The notes under the pieces: generated by a model | The model's database searches: none | Told to the model about the DNA's origin: nothing | Seen by the model: only the letters and a program-made list of their open reading frames with translations | Source: an uncultured Eubacterium sp. | GTDB lineage: Bacteria; Bacillota; Clostridia; Lachnospirales; Lachnospiraceae | Reading direction: 5' to 3' | NCBI GenBank assembly: GCA_904420085.1 | Contig: CAJFUA010000008.1 | Location: forward strand, 1 to 58,648 | Length of the DNA: 58,648 bases | Program-made: the position numbers and the translations under genes | Part shown: positions 35,223 to 44,407 of the stretch, one piece after another | Position numbering within the stretch: position 1 is the first letter of the stretch | Layout: each line of letters begins with the position of its first letter

Positions 35223-37286
35223 ATGAGAAAATTATTCAACAAATCATTGGTTCTGTTCCTTGCACTTACCTTTGTGGTAATGTCAGTAAGCGGTGTTTCT
35301 GCTTCACAGGCCACAAGTTATTCTTATACACAGGATGACGAGGGCAATTTAGTCAGAACGCAGGACGCTTATTTACCGGACAGAACGATTACGGATTTAG
35401 GATTACAGAATCCTGAAGATATGGTTATTGATGAAAATAACCTGGTATACATTGCCGATACAGGCAATGCAAGAATTGTAGTATACAGTTTAGACACGGA
35501 AAAAGTGGTAAAAATCCTGAATAAAGACAGCATTGCGGATGCAAAGTTCAGCGGATTTAAAAATCCGAAGGGGATTTACAGGACCAAGAACGGGGAACTG
35601 TATATTGCAGATACGGGAGCAAAAACGGTTTTCCGTTTTGATAAAAATTACAAATATGTAAGACAATATGACAGACCGACAGCTCCAATATTTTCTGATA
35701 CAAACTATGAGCCAAGCAAAGTGGCTGTAGACAGCGGCAACAATCTGTACATTGTATCAGAAGGTGTGTATAACGGTGTCATTCAGTTGGCAAACACCGG
35801 TGAATTCCTTGGATATTTTACTTCCAATAAATCAAGACTGACACCGCAACAGGTATTTTTAAAGCTGATTTATACAAAGGAACAGGAAAAAAATTCAGAG
35901 CTGCTGAACACTCTGCCATCCACGTTCTCAAACGTTTTTGTAGACGGGGAAGGTACAGCCTATTCCACATGTATGGGTACAGGAGATGACCTTTTGAAGA
36001 AACATAGTACCAATGGTACCAATATGTTTAACAACCCGATTATCACATCTGACGCATTGACCGACGTAACCGTAGACGATAACGGCATTATTTATACGTG
36101 TGATACAAAAGGTTATATATGGATTTATACCATGTCGGGAGAAATGATTTTCAACTTTGGTGAAGAAGCAGGAGAAAAAGATGTATCAGGTCTTTTCTCA
36201 TCCCTGACCACTATCGCCATTGATAAAGAAGGAAACATTTGGGGAGCAGACAGTGAGAAAGGTTTCTTACAGTCCTTTACACCGACAGAATATGCTACTA
36301 CCATTTACAGAGCGTTAAATGAATATGAAAATGGTGATTATGAGGAAGCGCTGGAAGACTGGAGTTATGTATTAAGACTGAACCAGATGTCTGTGCTTGC
36401 CCATAACGGTGTGGCAAAAGCATATTACAATTATGAAGAATACGATCAGGCAATGGAACATTTTGAAATTGCCGGAAACAGAGAAGGCTATTCCGATGCT
36501 TTTTGGGAAGTAAGAAATAAATCGCTGCAGAAGAATTTAAGCACGGCGCTGATTATTATCATTCTTCTCATTGTATTAAAGATTGTCATCGGAATTATTG
36601 ACAAGGAAAAAGTCATTAAGAGAAAGCGCAGGGAATTGGGACAGAAACTCAAGAAACTGCCGGTAATCGGAGAAATCGGGTATGCATTCAGATGTGCAAG
36701 ACATCCGATTGACAGATATTATGATATCCGTGTCGGAAAGAACGGTTCGCCGTTGACGGCTCTGATTATCTACATTGTGTTCTTTGGTGTATATATGCTC
36801 TATCAGACAAGCAAAGGATTTATTTATCAGTATACAGATGTAGAAGATATGGATATGGGAGCAGTTGTTGTTGGATTTTTCGCAATCCTTATCCTGTTCA
36901 TAATTTGTAACTATTTGGTGACATCCATCACAGATGGTGACGGAACATTGAAACAGGTGTTTATGATTCCTGCATACGGATTAATGCCGGCAATGTTTTC
37001 TATGTTAATTACCATCGGAATGTCCTATGTATTAACATACAACGAATCATTTATTCTGACAGTCATTATGATTATCGGTGTGGCATGGACCGTGGCAGTT
37101 ATTTTCGAAGGATTGTCCACTGTGCATGATTACGACTTTAAGAAAATGGTGCTCAGTCTGATTATCACAGTTGTATTTATGTTAATTGCGGCCATTGTCG
37201 TTCTTGTGGTAATTATCATGTGGGAGAAGTTATATGACTTCTTATTAACAGTAGGAAAGGAGATAATAAGAAATGTTACGGACTAG
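35223..37286 (+). CDS. Exported NHL beta-propeller - TPR - Yip1 membrane protein
   Basis: A 687-residue protein with a signal peptide (1-27), NHL-type beta-propeller repeats at about 45-345 (NPEDMVIDENNLVYIADTGN; NPKGIYRTKNGELYIADTG; AIDKEGNIWGADS), a short TPR-like pair at about 360-420 (YENGDYEEALEDWSYVLRLN; YNYEEYDQAMEHFEIAG), a membrane helix near 440-460, a basic cytoplasmic segment and a C-terminal Yip1-like bundle of about five helices (490-680). It sits between the two permease pairs, with 11-bp spacing and overlapping the next gene, so it is surely part of the machine. I infer an extracellular scaffold or gate; no function is established. Confidence 0.85.
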   Translation: MRKLFNKSLVLFLALTFVVMSVSGVSASQATSYSYTQDDEGNLVRTQDAYLPDRTITDLGLQNPEDMVIDENNLVYIADTGNARIVVYSLDTEKVVKILNKDSIADAKFSGFKNPKGIYRTKNGELYIADTGAKTVFRFDKNYKYVRQYDRPTAPIFSDTNYEPSKVAVDSGNNLYIVSEGVYNGVIQLANTGEFLGYFTSNKSRLTPQQVFLKLIYTKEQEKNSELLNTLPSTFSNVFVDGEGTAYSTCMGTGDDLLKKHSTNGTNMFNNPIITSDALTDVTVDDNGIIYTCDTKGYIWIYTMSGEMIFNFGEEAGEKDVSGLFSSLTTIAIDKEGNIWGADSEKGFLQSFTPTEYATTIYRALNEYENGDYEEALEDWSYVLRLNQMSVLAHNGVAKAYYNYEEYDQAMEHFEIAGNREGYSDAFWEVRNKSLQKNLSTALIIIILLIVLKIVIGIIDKEKVIKRKRRELGQKLKKLPVIGEIGYAFRCARHPIDRYYDIRVGKNGSPLTALIIYIVFFGVYMLYQTSKGFIYQYTDVEDMDMGAVVVGFFAILILFIICNYLVTSITDGDGTLKQVFMIPAYGLMPAMFSMLITIGMSYVLTYNESFILTVIMIIGVAWTVAVIFEGLSTVHDYDFKKMVLSLIITVVFMLIAAIVVLVVIIMWEKLYDFLLTVGKEIIRNVTD

Positions 37287-39810
37287 TAGAAAGAAAAAAT
37301 TAAAAATTACAGTCTTTGCAGTGAGTATCTTATTTGTCCTTTCGTTGGGAGCCGCAGTGGGAGCTGCATTCCTTAATACAAACAGAGATACAAGACCTGC
37401 CCCGGATAAAGTAACATCCGATATGAAGGTAGAATCCGCATATCAGTTTCTGTGTCAGGTAGGAGATTACAAATATTATTTCAGAGATGACAGAGATGTA
37501 ATCGCAGTGGAAAATACAAAGACAGGTTATGTGTGGAAGACCGGTATTGACACGCCTCTTCCATCACAGATTGAGGAAGCTTTTGATATTGTACAGGATG
37601 CAAAAGAAGAGGGTGACAATGAAGACGTTCTTTCTTATGCAGAAGAGTTGGATTTTCAGGGAACCAGAGCCCAGAAAATCAGACAGGTACAGGAACTGGC
37701 AGACACGCCGATTGACTCCTCTTTCCAAAATGATCAGTATGCAGCCTATGCAAACTCAATTATTACAGTGGAGTATTTTACCGGAAGCGGTAAAAGTATG
37801 AAAACTACCAGAGTTTCATCAGCAGCAGAAGATGAGGATGAAGGAACTTCCGGATTACAGGTGGAAGATGAAGCAAAACACATCTATAAATTGGAATGTA
37901 AATTTAATCTGGATGACGAGGAATTAGGAATTAACGTTTACATTACCTTTGGTGAGGATGGTAAGATTAACTACAGTGTTCCTTATGAAGAAATTACCGG
38001 AGACGGTATCAATATGATGAAGCAGGTGATTGTAACACCGTTCTTAGGAGCAAGCGGCGGCGCCCTAAAATATTTTGACAATAAAGAAGGAGACTGGGTC
38101 AATGTTAAGGCAAAGAAAGTTACGCCGGGCTATGCTTTAATTCCTGACGGCAGCGGAGCCTTAATCCGTTTCAATGAGAATAAAGCGAAATTTACAGCGT
38201 ATGAAGGTTCTGTATATAATGCAGACCCGTCGTCACAGCTGACCTATGAAAGTGTAGCTGATGATGTGGTTCCGGTAAAAGACCCGACCATGCCGGTGTT
38301 TGGTATTTCTCACGGTGACGGTACGCAGGCAGCTTTTGTGGCCTATGCAGATAAGGGTGATGAATATATGACTCTGAACGCCGTGCCGGCATCTACCACG
38401 GAAGGAGAAATCCGATATACATATGCTTATGCCGGATTTACTTATAATTCAGAGTTTTATCAGGTTATCAATCAGGCAGGAGAGTCCTACAGAAAAGTGC
38501 AGGATGAACCAAATAAGTTTGATATCAATTTAACCTATCAGTTTTTAAGTGGTGACGGCAGTGACGGAACGCCTTCTGCGGATTATGTAGGCATGGCAAA
38601 AGCGTACAGACAGCATCTGATTGAAGAAAAAGTATTGACTGAAATCAATCAGGAAACAGAAGATATTCCGATTCGCATCGACTTCTTAATGTCAGACTCC
38701 AAGAAGGGTGTCTTTTCTACCCAGGAAGTTACAGTTACTTCCGCCAGTGATGTAGACAGTATATTGGCGAAACTGATGAAGGATGGTATTACCAATATCA
38801 ATACAGGACTGATTGGATGGCAGAAAGGCGGAGAAACTCTGGCAAAACCAAACAGCACCGGTATTTCCGGCAGCGTGGGATCCAAATCCGAATTTAAAGA
38901 TCTGATGTCCAAATATGAGGAAAAGGGAGTAGATATTTCTTTCTCCAGAGAGTTTACTACCATTAATGAGGACATGATCAGTTATTACAATAATGCGGCC
39001 ACACATTTGAATTCAAAGTACTTATATGTAGATCAGTCTACCGTACTTCCGGAAAATGTGCCGGTTGCAGAGTTTGGGTATGCACTGCCAAAGAAGACGG
39101 CGGCCTGGATGGAAGATTTATACGAGGATTTCGGTGATTACAGCCAGTCCTTTACCATAGACGGAGCTTCTAACGTACTGGTCAGCTCCCATGACAGTGA
39201 CGGTGTGGTAAATACCGTGTCTGATGCGATTCAATATTATCAGGAAACTATCGGAAAGATGAAAGAAGATGACACAAAAATCAATCTTGTATCACCAAAT
39301 AAATATTTGTGGAAATATACAGACCGTTACTTACAGTCAGCGGTAGGAACTTCCCAGTATGTATACGAGACGGATACAGTGCCGTTTCTACAGATGGTTC
39401 TTCATGGAACAATGGAATTGTACGCACCATACGCAAACTTCTCTTTCTATAGTACAACAGATCAGTTGAGAATGATTGATTACAATATTAACCCATCTTT
39501 TGTATTGACAGAAGAGCCTTCATATCTGTTGTCGGCAACAAAATCTTCCGATTACTATTCAACAGAGTTTGAGCAGTATGAACAGTTGGTGAAAGATATT
39601 TATGCAACAGTAAACGAACCGTTATCACAGGTGACAGGATACAGTTGGACAGGAAGAAAAGTAGTGGACAACGGTATTATAGCCAATACCTACGAAAAAG
39701 ATGGAAACATAAAAACAATTATCATCAATTACACGGAAGATGATGTGACTGTAGATGGAAATACAGTAGCAAAATTAAGTGCTGCAGTTGTGGAAGGAGG
39801 TGTTAAGTAA
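37273..39810 (+). CDS. DUF5696 family membrane-anchored glycosidase-like protein
   Basis: An 845-residue protein with one N-terminal membrane helix (residues 12-34) and a large exterior part. N-terminal region: a beta-sandwich (GYVWKTGID, LECKFNLDDEELGINVYITF, YSVPYEEITG) typical of sugar-hydrolase supersandwich domains; then a glycosidase-like domain (YALIPDGSGALIRFNE; YVGMAKAYRQHLIEE) of the type annotated DUF5696, which is thought to be related to TIM-barrel glycoside hydrolases. No catalytic residues can be assigned from sequence alone. It overlaps the genes on both sides by 14 and 1 bp. Confidence 0.75.
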   Translation: MLRTSRKKKLKITVFAVSILFVLSLGAAVGAAFLNTNRDTRPAPDKVTSDMKVESAYQFLCQVGDYKYYFRDDRDVIAVENTKTGYVWKTGIDTPLPSQIEEAFDIVQDAKEEGDNEDVLSYAEELDFQGTRAQKIRQVQELADTPIDSSFQNDQYAAYANSIITVEYFTGSGKSMKTTRVSSAAEDEDEGTSGLQVEDEAKHIYKLECKFNLDDEELGINVYITFGEDGKINYSVPYEEITGDGINMMKQVIVTPFLGASGGALKYFDNKEGDWVNVKAKKVTPGYALIPDGSGALIRFNENKAKFTAYEGSVYNADPSSQLTYESVADDVVPVKDPTMPVFGISHGDGTQAAFVAYADKGDEYMTLNAVPASTTEGEIRYTYAYAGFTYNSEFYQVINQAGESYRKVQDEPNKFDINLTYQFLSGDGSDGTPSADYVGMAKAYRQHLIEEKVLTEINQETEDIPIRIDFLMSDSKKGVFSTQEVTVTSASDVDSILAKLMKDGITNINTGLIGWQKGGETLAKPNSTGISGSVGSKSEFKDLMSKYEEKGVDISFSREFTTINEDMISYYNNAATHLNSKYLYVDQSTVLPENVPVAEFGYALPKKTAAWMEDLYEDFGDYSQSFTIDGASNVLVSSHDSDGVVNTVSDAIQYYQETIGKMKEDDTKINLVSPNKYLWKYTDRYLQSAVGTSQYVYETDTVPFLQMVLHGTMELYAPYANFSFYSTTDQLRMIDYNINPSFVLTEEPSYLLSATKSSDYYSTEFEQYEQLVKDIYATVNEPLSQVTGYSWTGRKVVDNGIIANTYEKDGNIKTIIINYTEDDVTVDGNTVAKLSAAVVEGGVK

Positions 39811-40931
39811 TGGCTGAAGAAATGAAAAAAACAGCAGAAGTTGAAACAACTCCTAAAACAGAAAAGAAGACAAAAGAACCGAAAGTGAAGGAAGCGAAAA
39901 GGAAGAAAACCAAGAAGATGCGTACCTATCAGCAGAGACAGGACAGAGCAGGTTATATGTTCATGGCACCTTGGATTGTGGGATTTGCCATCTTCACACT
40001 GTTCCCGCTATTCTTTACCGTTTATTTAAGTTTTACAAACGTAAAAACAACCGCATTGGGATATGATTTCACGTTCTCAGGCGTGGAGAACTACATCAAT
40101 GCGTTTGTGGGAAATAACGAATTTTTACCGGCAGTATTAAGTTACTTAAAGATGATTATTCCGTATACATTTATTGTAGTGGTGTTATCGTTTATTATCG
40201 CTTACTTACTGTCCAAGATTAAGACAGGTAAGGGACTGCTGAGAACGTTGTATTTCTTACCGGTAGTCATTATGTCCGGTCCGGTTATGGAACAGATTAT
40301 GACTGTACAGTCTGCGGGAGAGACAGTGTCTGCGGCAGAACAGCTGGCAGCCGCCAGAGAGCAGGCAACCGCTTACTCCAATATCTTTATTATGCAGATT
40401 ATTGAGAGTTATTCTCCGGCACTGGCTCATGGTCTGGCAGGAATTTTTGACCAGTTATCCATCATTCTTTGGTTTACAGGTATTCCGATTGTATTGTTTA
40501 TCAACGGATTACAGAAAATCAATGGAAGTATTTATGAGGCGGCAAAAATCGATTCGGCCAACGCATGGCAGATTATGTGGAAGATTACAATTCCGATGTT
40601 GAAGCAGACCGGATTGATTATCACAGTATTTACCGTTATTCAGTTAGGTATGTTCGGTTCCATCAATCCGCTCTACAGCCTGATTGAGGAAAAAACCGGT
40701 GAGACAGGTACCGGACTGGGATTTGCGGCAACCTATGCATGGATTTACAGTATTATTGTTTTGATTATCGTCGGTTTTGTATTTATTCTCTTTAAAGACA
40801 GAAAACCGGCAGATATCAAAGCCAGACAGAAACAGGAAAAGAAACTGAAAAAACTGGAGAAGCAGCAGAAGAAGAGACTGGCTGCCCAGAGAAGACATCA
40901 GAAGAAGGAGGCAAAGTTATATGGCAAATAA
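39810..40931 (+). CDS. Sugar ABC transporter permease, MalF type (pair 2)
   Basis: A 373-residue permease with the EAA loop (YEAAKIDSANAWQIMWKITIP). It is longer than the first MalF-like protein owing to a Lys/Glu-rich N-terminal tail of about 40 residues, an Ala/Glu-rich insertion near residues 155-195 between helices, and a very basic coiled C-terminal tail. The extra segments could contact the neighbouring accessory proteins. Confidence 0.92.
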   Translation: MAEEMKKTAEVETTPKTEKKTKEPKVKEAKRKKTKKMRTYQQRQDRAGYMFMAPWIVGFAIFTLFPLFFTVYLSFTNVKTTALGYDFTFSGVENYINAFVGNNEFLPAVLSYLKMIIPYTFIVVVLSFIIAYLLSKIKTGKGLLRTLYFLPVVIMSGPVMEQIMTVQSAGETVSAAEQLAAAREQATAYSNIFIMQIIESYSPALAHGLAGIFDQLSIILWFTGIPIVLFINGLQKINGSIYEAAKIDSANAWQIMWKITIPMLKQTGLIITVFTVIQLGMFGSINPLYSLIEEKTGETGTGLGFAATYAWIYSIIVLIIVGFVFILFKDRKPADIKARQKQEKKLKKLEKQQKKRLAAQRRHQKKEAKLYGK

Positions 40932-41874
40932 AAACAGTGTAGCAAAGAAACTTGATTTGTCCGTATTAAAGAAGTTCAGCTTTGCTAAATTCAAGAGATT
41001 TAAAGGTGTTCAGATTGTATCCAAAATAGCAATTTACTTTGTGCTGATTTGTATTGGTTTTATCTTTTTAGAGCCGATACTTGAGATGTTATCAAAGTCA
41101 ATTATGCAGGCACGGGATTTGATTGATCCGTCCATTTCATGGATTGCAAAGCATGCCACATTGGATAACTTTAAAAATGCATCAGGCACCTTGGGAATTC
41201 CAAGTTCGCTGATTAATTCCATCTGGTTTTCGGCAGTGCTGGCAATCTGCCAGACAGCGGTTTCCGCAACCACTGCCTTTGCAATGTCCCGTTATACATT
41301 CAAAGGACGTAACTTTTGGTTTATAATGCTGATTATCGCATTTATTATACCGATTCCACTTGTAACGATTCCTAGAATTATCGTATTTACGACCGTGGAA
41401 AATATCATCGGAATTAAGTTGATTAATACGGTAATTCCGCAGATATTAATGTCTGTCTTAGGACAGGGAACCTATTCAACGATGTTGATATTGATATTCT
41501 ATAACTTCTTCAATATGATTCCGAAATCATTGGATGAGGCAGCGATGATTGACGGCGCCGGCTCCATGAAAGTGTTCTATCATATTGCAATCAGATTATC
41601 TATATCAACCATCCTTGTGGTATTCTTATTCTCGTTTGTATTTAACTGGAATGAAACATATACTACAAGTATTATGACGGGAGATTCCCTTACATTGCTT
41701 CCGGGTAAACTGGCAATGTTTGATAACGGTATGGCTTCTGCCGGAAACTCCGTCAATGAGGCGAACCGGATGGCGGCCACGTTAATCGCAATAGCACCGT
41801 TACTGTTGCTATATGCATGTGTACAGAAACAATTCATCGAAGGTATCGAAAATACAGGTATCACAGGTGAATAA
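40921..41874 (+). CDS. Sugar ABC transporter permease, MalG type (pair 2)
   Basis: A 317-residue permease; EAA loop DEAAMIDGAGSMKVFYHIAIR. It overlaps its partner by 11 bp and is the last gene of the eight-gene transport block before a hairpin and the GH16 gene. Confidence 0.92.
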   Translation: MANKNSVAKKLDLSVLKKFSFAKFKRFKGVQIVSKIAIYFVLICIGFIFLEPILEMLSKSIMQARDLIDPSISWIAKHATLDNFKNASGTLGIPSSLINSIWFSAVLAICQTAVSATTAFAMSRYTFKGRNFWFIMLIIAFIIPIPLVTIPRIIVFTTVENIIGIKLINTVIPQILMSVLGQGTYSTMLILIFYNFFNMIPKSLDEAAMIDGAGSMKVFYHIAIRLSISTILVVFLFSFVFNWNETYTTSIMTGDSLTLLPGKLAMFDNGMASAGNSVNEANRMAATLIAIAPLLLLYACVQKQFIEGIENTGITGE

Positions 41875-41884
41875 AATAAAAGGA

Positions 41885-41908
41885 TTCAGGCATCGACTGA
41901 TGCCTGAA
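41885..41908 (+). other. Hairpin between the transport genes and GH16
   Basis: TTCAGGCATC and GATGCCTGAA form a perfect 10-bp stem with a 4-base loop. There is no T run, so it is more likely an mRNA stability or processing element than a terminator. Confidence 0.6.
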
Positions 41909-41937
41909 CCGTAAATAAAAAAAGAAAGGGCGAAAAA

Positions 41938-43320
41938 ATGAAAATGTTAAAAAAAGTTACAGCAGTTATTTTAACGCTTGCAGTGGTTGTTACGTTAGTT
42001 AGTATCAACCCGTCAGAGACGAATGCAAAAGTAACCATCAAGTCAAAGAAAAAAGTTACTTTGGCGGTAGGCAAAAAAAGCACAATTAAAGTAAAGCAGA
42101 AAGGTGCAAAATTCAAATCCAGCAATAAAAAAGTTGCAACGGTATCAAAAAAAGGTAAGATTACGGCGAAGAAACCGGGAACATGTAAGATTACCGTCAG
42201 AGTGAAAAAGTCTTCCAAGAAGGTGACGGTAAAAGTCGTACCGGCAGCGGTAAAAGTAAAAACAGCAAAGAACCTGACAGATAAGGGAATCCAATTGAAA
42301 TGGACTTCCGTAAAAGGAGCAACAGGCTATAATGTTTATTATTCGACAAAGAAAAAAAGTGGATTTAAGGTAAAAAAAGTTGGAAAGACAACAAGCGTAT
42401 ACCTGAATAACCTTAATGTGGGCTCCACATATTATTTCAAAGTAAAAGCCAGAGCAAAGGTGAAAGGAAAGACTTATTTAAGCGCAAAGTATTCCAACGT
42501 TATCAGTGAGAAGGTTCGTAAGCTGGTATGGAATGATGAGTTTAACGGAACCACTCTTGATTCTTCCAAATGGCACAACCAGGGTGCTACCGGCGGCGGT
42601 GGATATGGAAACAATGAATTACAGAATTATCAGATGGATTACTGTGAAGTAAAAAATGGAAATCTGGTTATCAAACCACAGTTTGAATACAATCCGAGAA
42701 CAAAATCACCTGTTAAAAACTCATACTATTCAACAAAACTCTGGACCAAGGATAAATATTCTTTCACTTACGGTAAAGTAGAGTTCAGAGCAAAAATGCC
42801 AAAAGGAAAAGGAACATGGGCTGCATGCTGGATGTTAGGAAACGAGACAAACTATGGTTCATGGCCGATGTGTGGTGAGATTGACGTTCTTGAGACCACC
42901 AGCGACTGGTCAAAGACAGTGATGCCACAGTCCATTCACTGTAACAGATTTAACGGTATGCCGACCAGTTCCGGAAACAAATATAAACATACAACTGTTT
43001 CCACGGCAACTTCTGCATACCATACATACGGAATTATCTGGAATTCTAAAGAAATTACGTTTACCATTGACGGAAAAGAAACATGGACATACAATCCAAA
43101 TACCTATTCTGCAACAGGTAATGGTACAAGCAATAAAGATATCTGGCCGTTTGACAAGCCGTTCTACCTGATTATCAACTGTGCAATCGGTGGAACATTA
43201 GGTGGAGAAGTGGGAACGGATTTCTGGACGAAAGCGGGAACAAAAGAGTATTCCACAGGAAATGTCAACGACATTTATCAGGATTATATGTATGTAGATT
43301 ACGTCAGAGTATATCAGTAA
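41938..43320 (+). CDS. Secreted endo-beta-1,3-glucanase (GH16) with Big2 and FN3 domains
   Basis: A 460-residue secreted enzyme: signal peptide (1-30), a Lys-rich Big2-like Ig domain (about 32-105), an FN3 domain (108-190) and a GH16 catalytic domain (195-460). The GH16 beta-bulge motif GEIDVLE carries nucleophile Glu 314 and acid/base Glu 319; NNELQNYQ and WPFDKPFYLIINCAIGG are typical of laminarinase-type members. It should cut beta-1,3-glucan outside the cell and supply oligosaccharides to the importer. The basic N-terminal modules may keep it on the wall. Confidence 0.93.
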   Translation: MKMLKKVTAVILTLAVVVTLVSINPSETNAKVTIKSKKKVTLAVGKKSTIKVKQKGAKFKSSNKKVATVSKKGKITAKKPGTCKITVRVKKSSKKVTVKVVPAAVKVKTAKNLTDKGIQLKWTSVKGATGYNVYYSTKKKSGFKVKKVGKTTSVYLNNLNVGSTYYFKVKARAKVKGKTYLSAKYSNVISEKVRKLVWNDEFNGTTLDSSKWHNQGATGGGGYGNNELQNYQMDYCEVKNGNLVIKPQFEYNPRTKSPVKNSYYSTKLWTKDKYSFTYGKVEFRAKMPKGKGTWAACWMLGNETNYGSWPMCGEIDVLETTSDWSKTVMPQSIHCNRFNGMPTSSGNKYKHTTVSTATSAYHTYGIIWNSKEITFTIDGKETWTYNPNTYSATGNGTSNKDIWPFDKPFYLIINCAIGGTLGGEVGTDFWTKAGTKEYSTGNVNDIYQDYMYVDYVRVYQ

Positions 43321-43395
43321 ATGGAAACAACGGGAGTGAAGCACACAGGTTGTTTCACTCTCAGTTCTTAATAATAAAAAATGGGAGGTTATTGT

Positions 43396-44394
43396 ATGGT
43401 TACAATCAAAGATGTTGCCCGCGAGGCAGGTGTGGCAATTTCGACAGTTTCAAACGTATTCAACAATGCGGATATTGTAAGTGAAGAAACGAAACAGAGA
43501 GTTTTGGATGCGGTAGAAAAACTTCATTACATACCAAATATGAATGCAAAACTCTTAAAATCCAACAGAAAAAATACAATTGGCCTCTTTTTAACAAGCT
43601 TACAGGGTGATTTCTATAAAGTATTAACGCAGGCGATTCATTTGCAGTGTAAATTAAATAATTATCTGCTGAATATTTATGTAAGTAATGACAATTCACC
43701 GGATGAAATTTACAGAATGATTATTGCGTCAGGGGTTGCAGGAGCGATTATATACCATGAAGATTTAACCGGAGATTATGTAAAAAGAATTGCCACAGTA
43801 AACATTCCTATGGTATTTATTGACAGGGACAGTAAGGGAAAAAATATTTCCGGAGTTTTAGTTGATGATAAACTGGGAGCTTCTATGGCAGTAGATTATC
43901 TGATTAAATTAGGTCATAAACGAATCGGATATATGCATGGAAATGACTCGGGAGATGACAGACATCGTTATCAGGGATATGTTGAAATGATGCAGAAAAA
44001 TAATCTCCCAATAGATGAAGACATTGTTTTAAGAGGATATTATGAAGAATCATTGGCGTACAGTGAGATGCGTGCTATGCTGTCCAGTGGAATCAAACTG
44101 CCGGATGCAATGTTCTGTGCCAATGATGAAATGGCATGGGGGTGTATAAAAGCTTTACAGGATGTAGGAATAAAAGTTCCGGAACAGGTAAGCGTCATAG
44201 GCTATGATGACAGTACCATCAGTGAATACTATAACGTACCGCTTACCACGGTACACAGCCCGATTACAGAGATGGGAAGTGCAAGCGCAAACGAGCTTTT
44301 CAGACTGTTACATGACGAGGGAGATAAGAGCGGTACAGTTACCAAACTTTCGCCGAAAATGGTTTATAGAAGTTCATGCGGAAAACGCAAATAG
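43396..44394 (+). CDS. LacI-family transcriptional regulator
   Basis: A 332-residue regulator: N-terminal HTH (TIKDVAREAGVAISTVSNVF) with hinge (LHYIPNMNAKLLKS), then a periplasmic-binding-like effector domain (residues 60-330) with the usual VIGYDDS and PLTTV blocks. ATG 43396 follows GGGAGG; the frame opens five codons earlier. Located between GH16 and the phosphorylases, it probably senses a glucan oligosaccharide and controls the locus through the AAACG-TTT elements described at the promoters. Confidence 0.92.
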   Translation: MVTIKDVAREAGVAISTVSNVFNNADIVSEETKQRVLDAVEKLHYIPNMNAKLLKSNRKNTIGLFLTSLQGDFYKVLTQAIHLQCKLNNYLLNIYVSNDNSPDEIYRMIIASGVAGAIIYHEDLTGDYVKRIATVNIPMVFIDRDSKGKNISGVLVDDKLGASMAVDYLIKLGHKRIGYMHGNDSGDDRHRYQGYVEMMQKNNLPIDEDIVLRGYYEESLAYSEMRAMLSSGIKLPDAMFCANDEMAWGCIKALQDVGIKVPEQVSVIGYDDSTISEYYNVPLTTVHSPITEMGSASANELFRLLHDEGDKSGTVTKLSPKMVYRSSCGKRK

Positions 44395-44407
44395 ATAGGA
44401 GATTATT

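Noticed and set aside
28509-41874. Reading the transport block as two independent sugar transporters inserted side by side
   Set aside because: Overlapping genes through the accessory proteins and no internal promoter between the pairs argue for one operon; still possible in principle.
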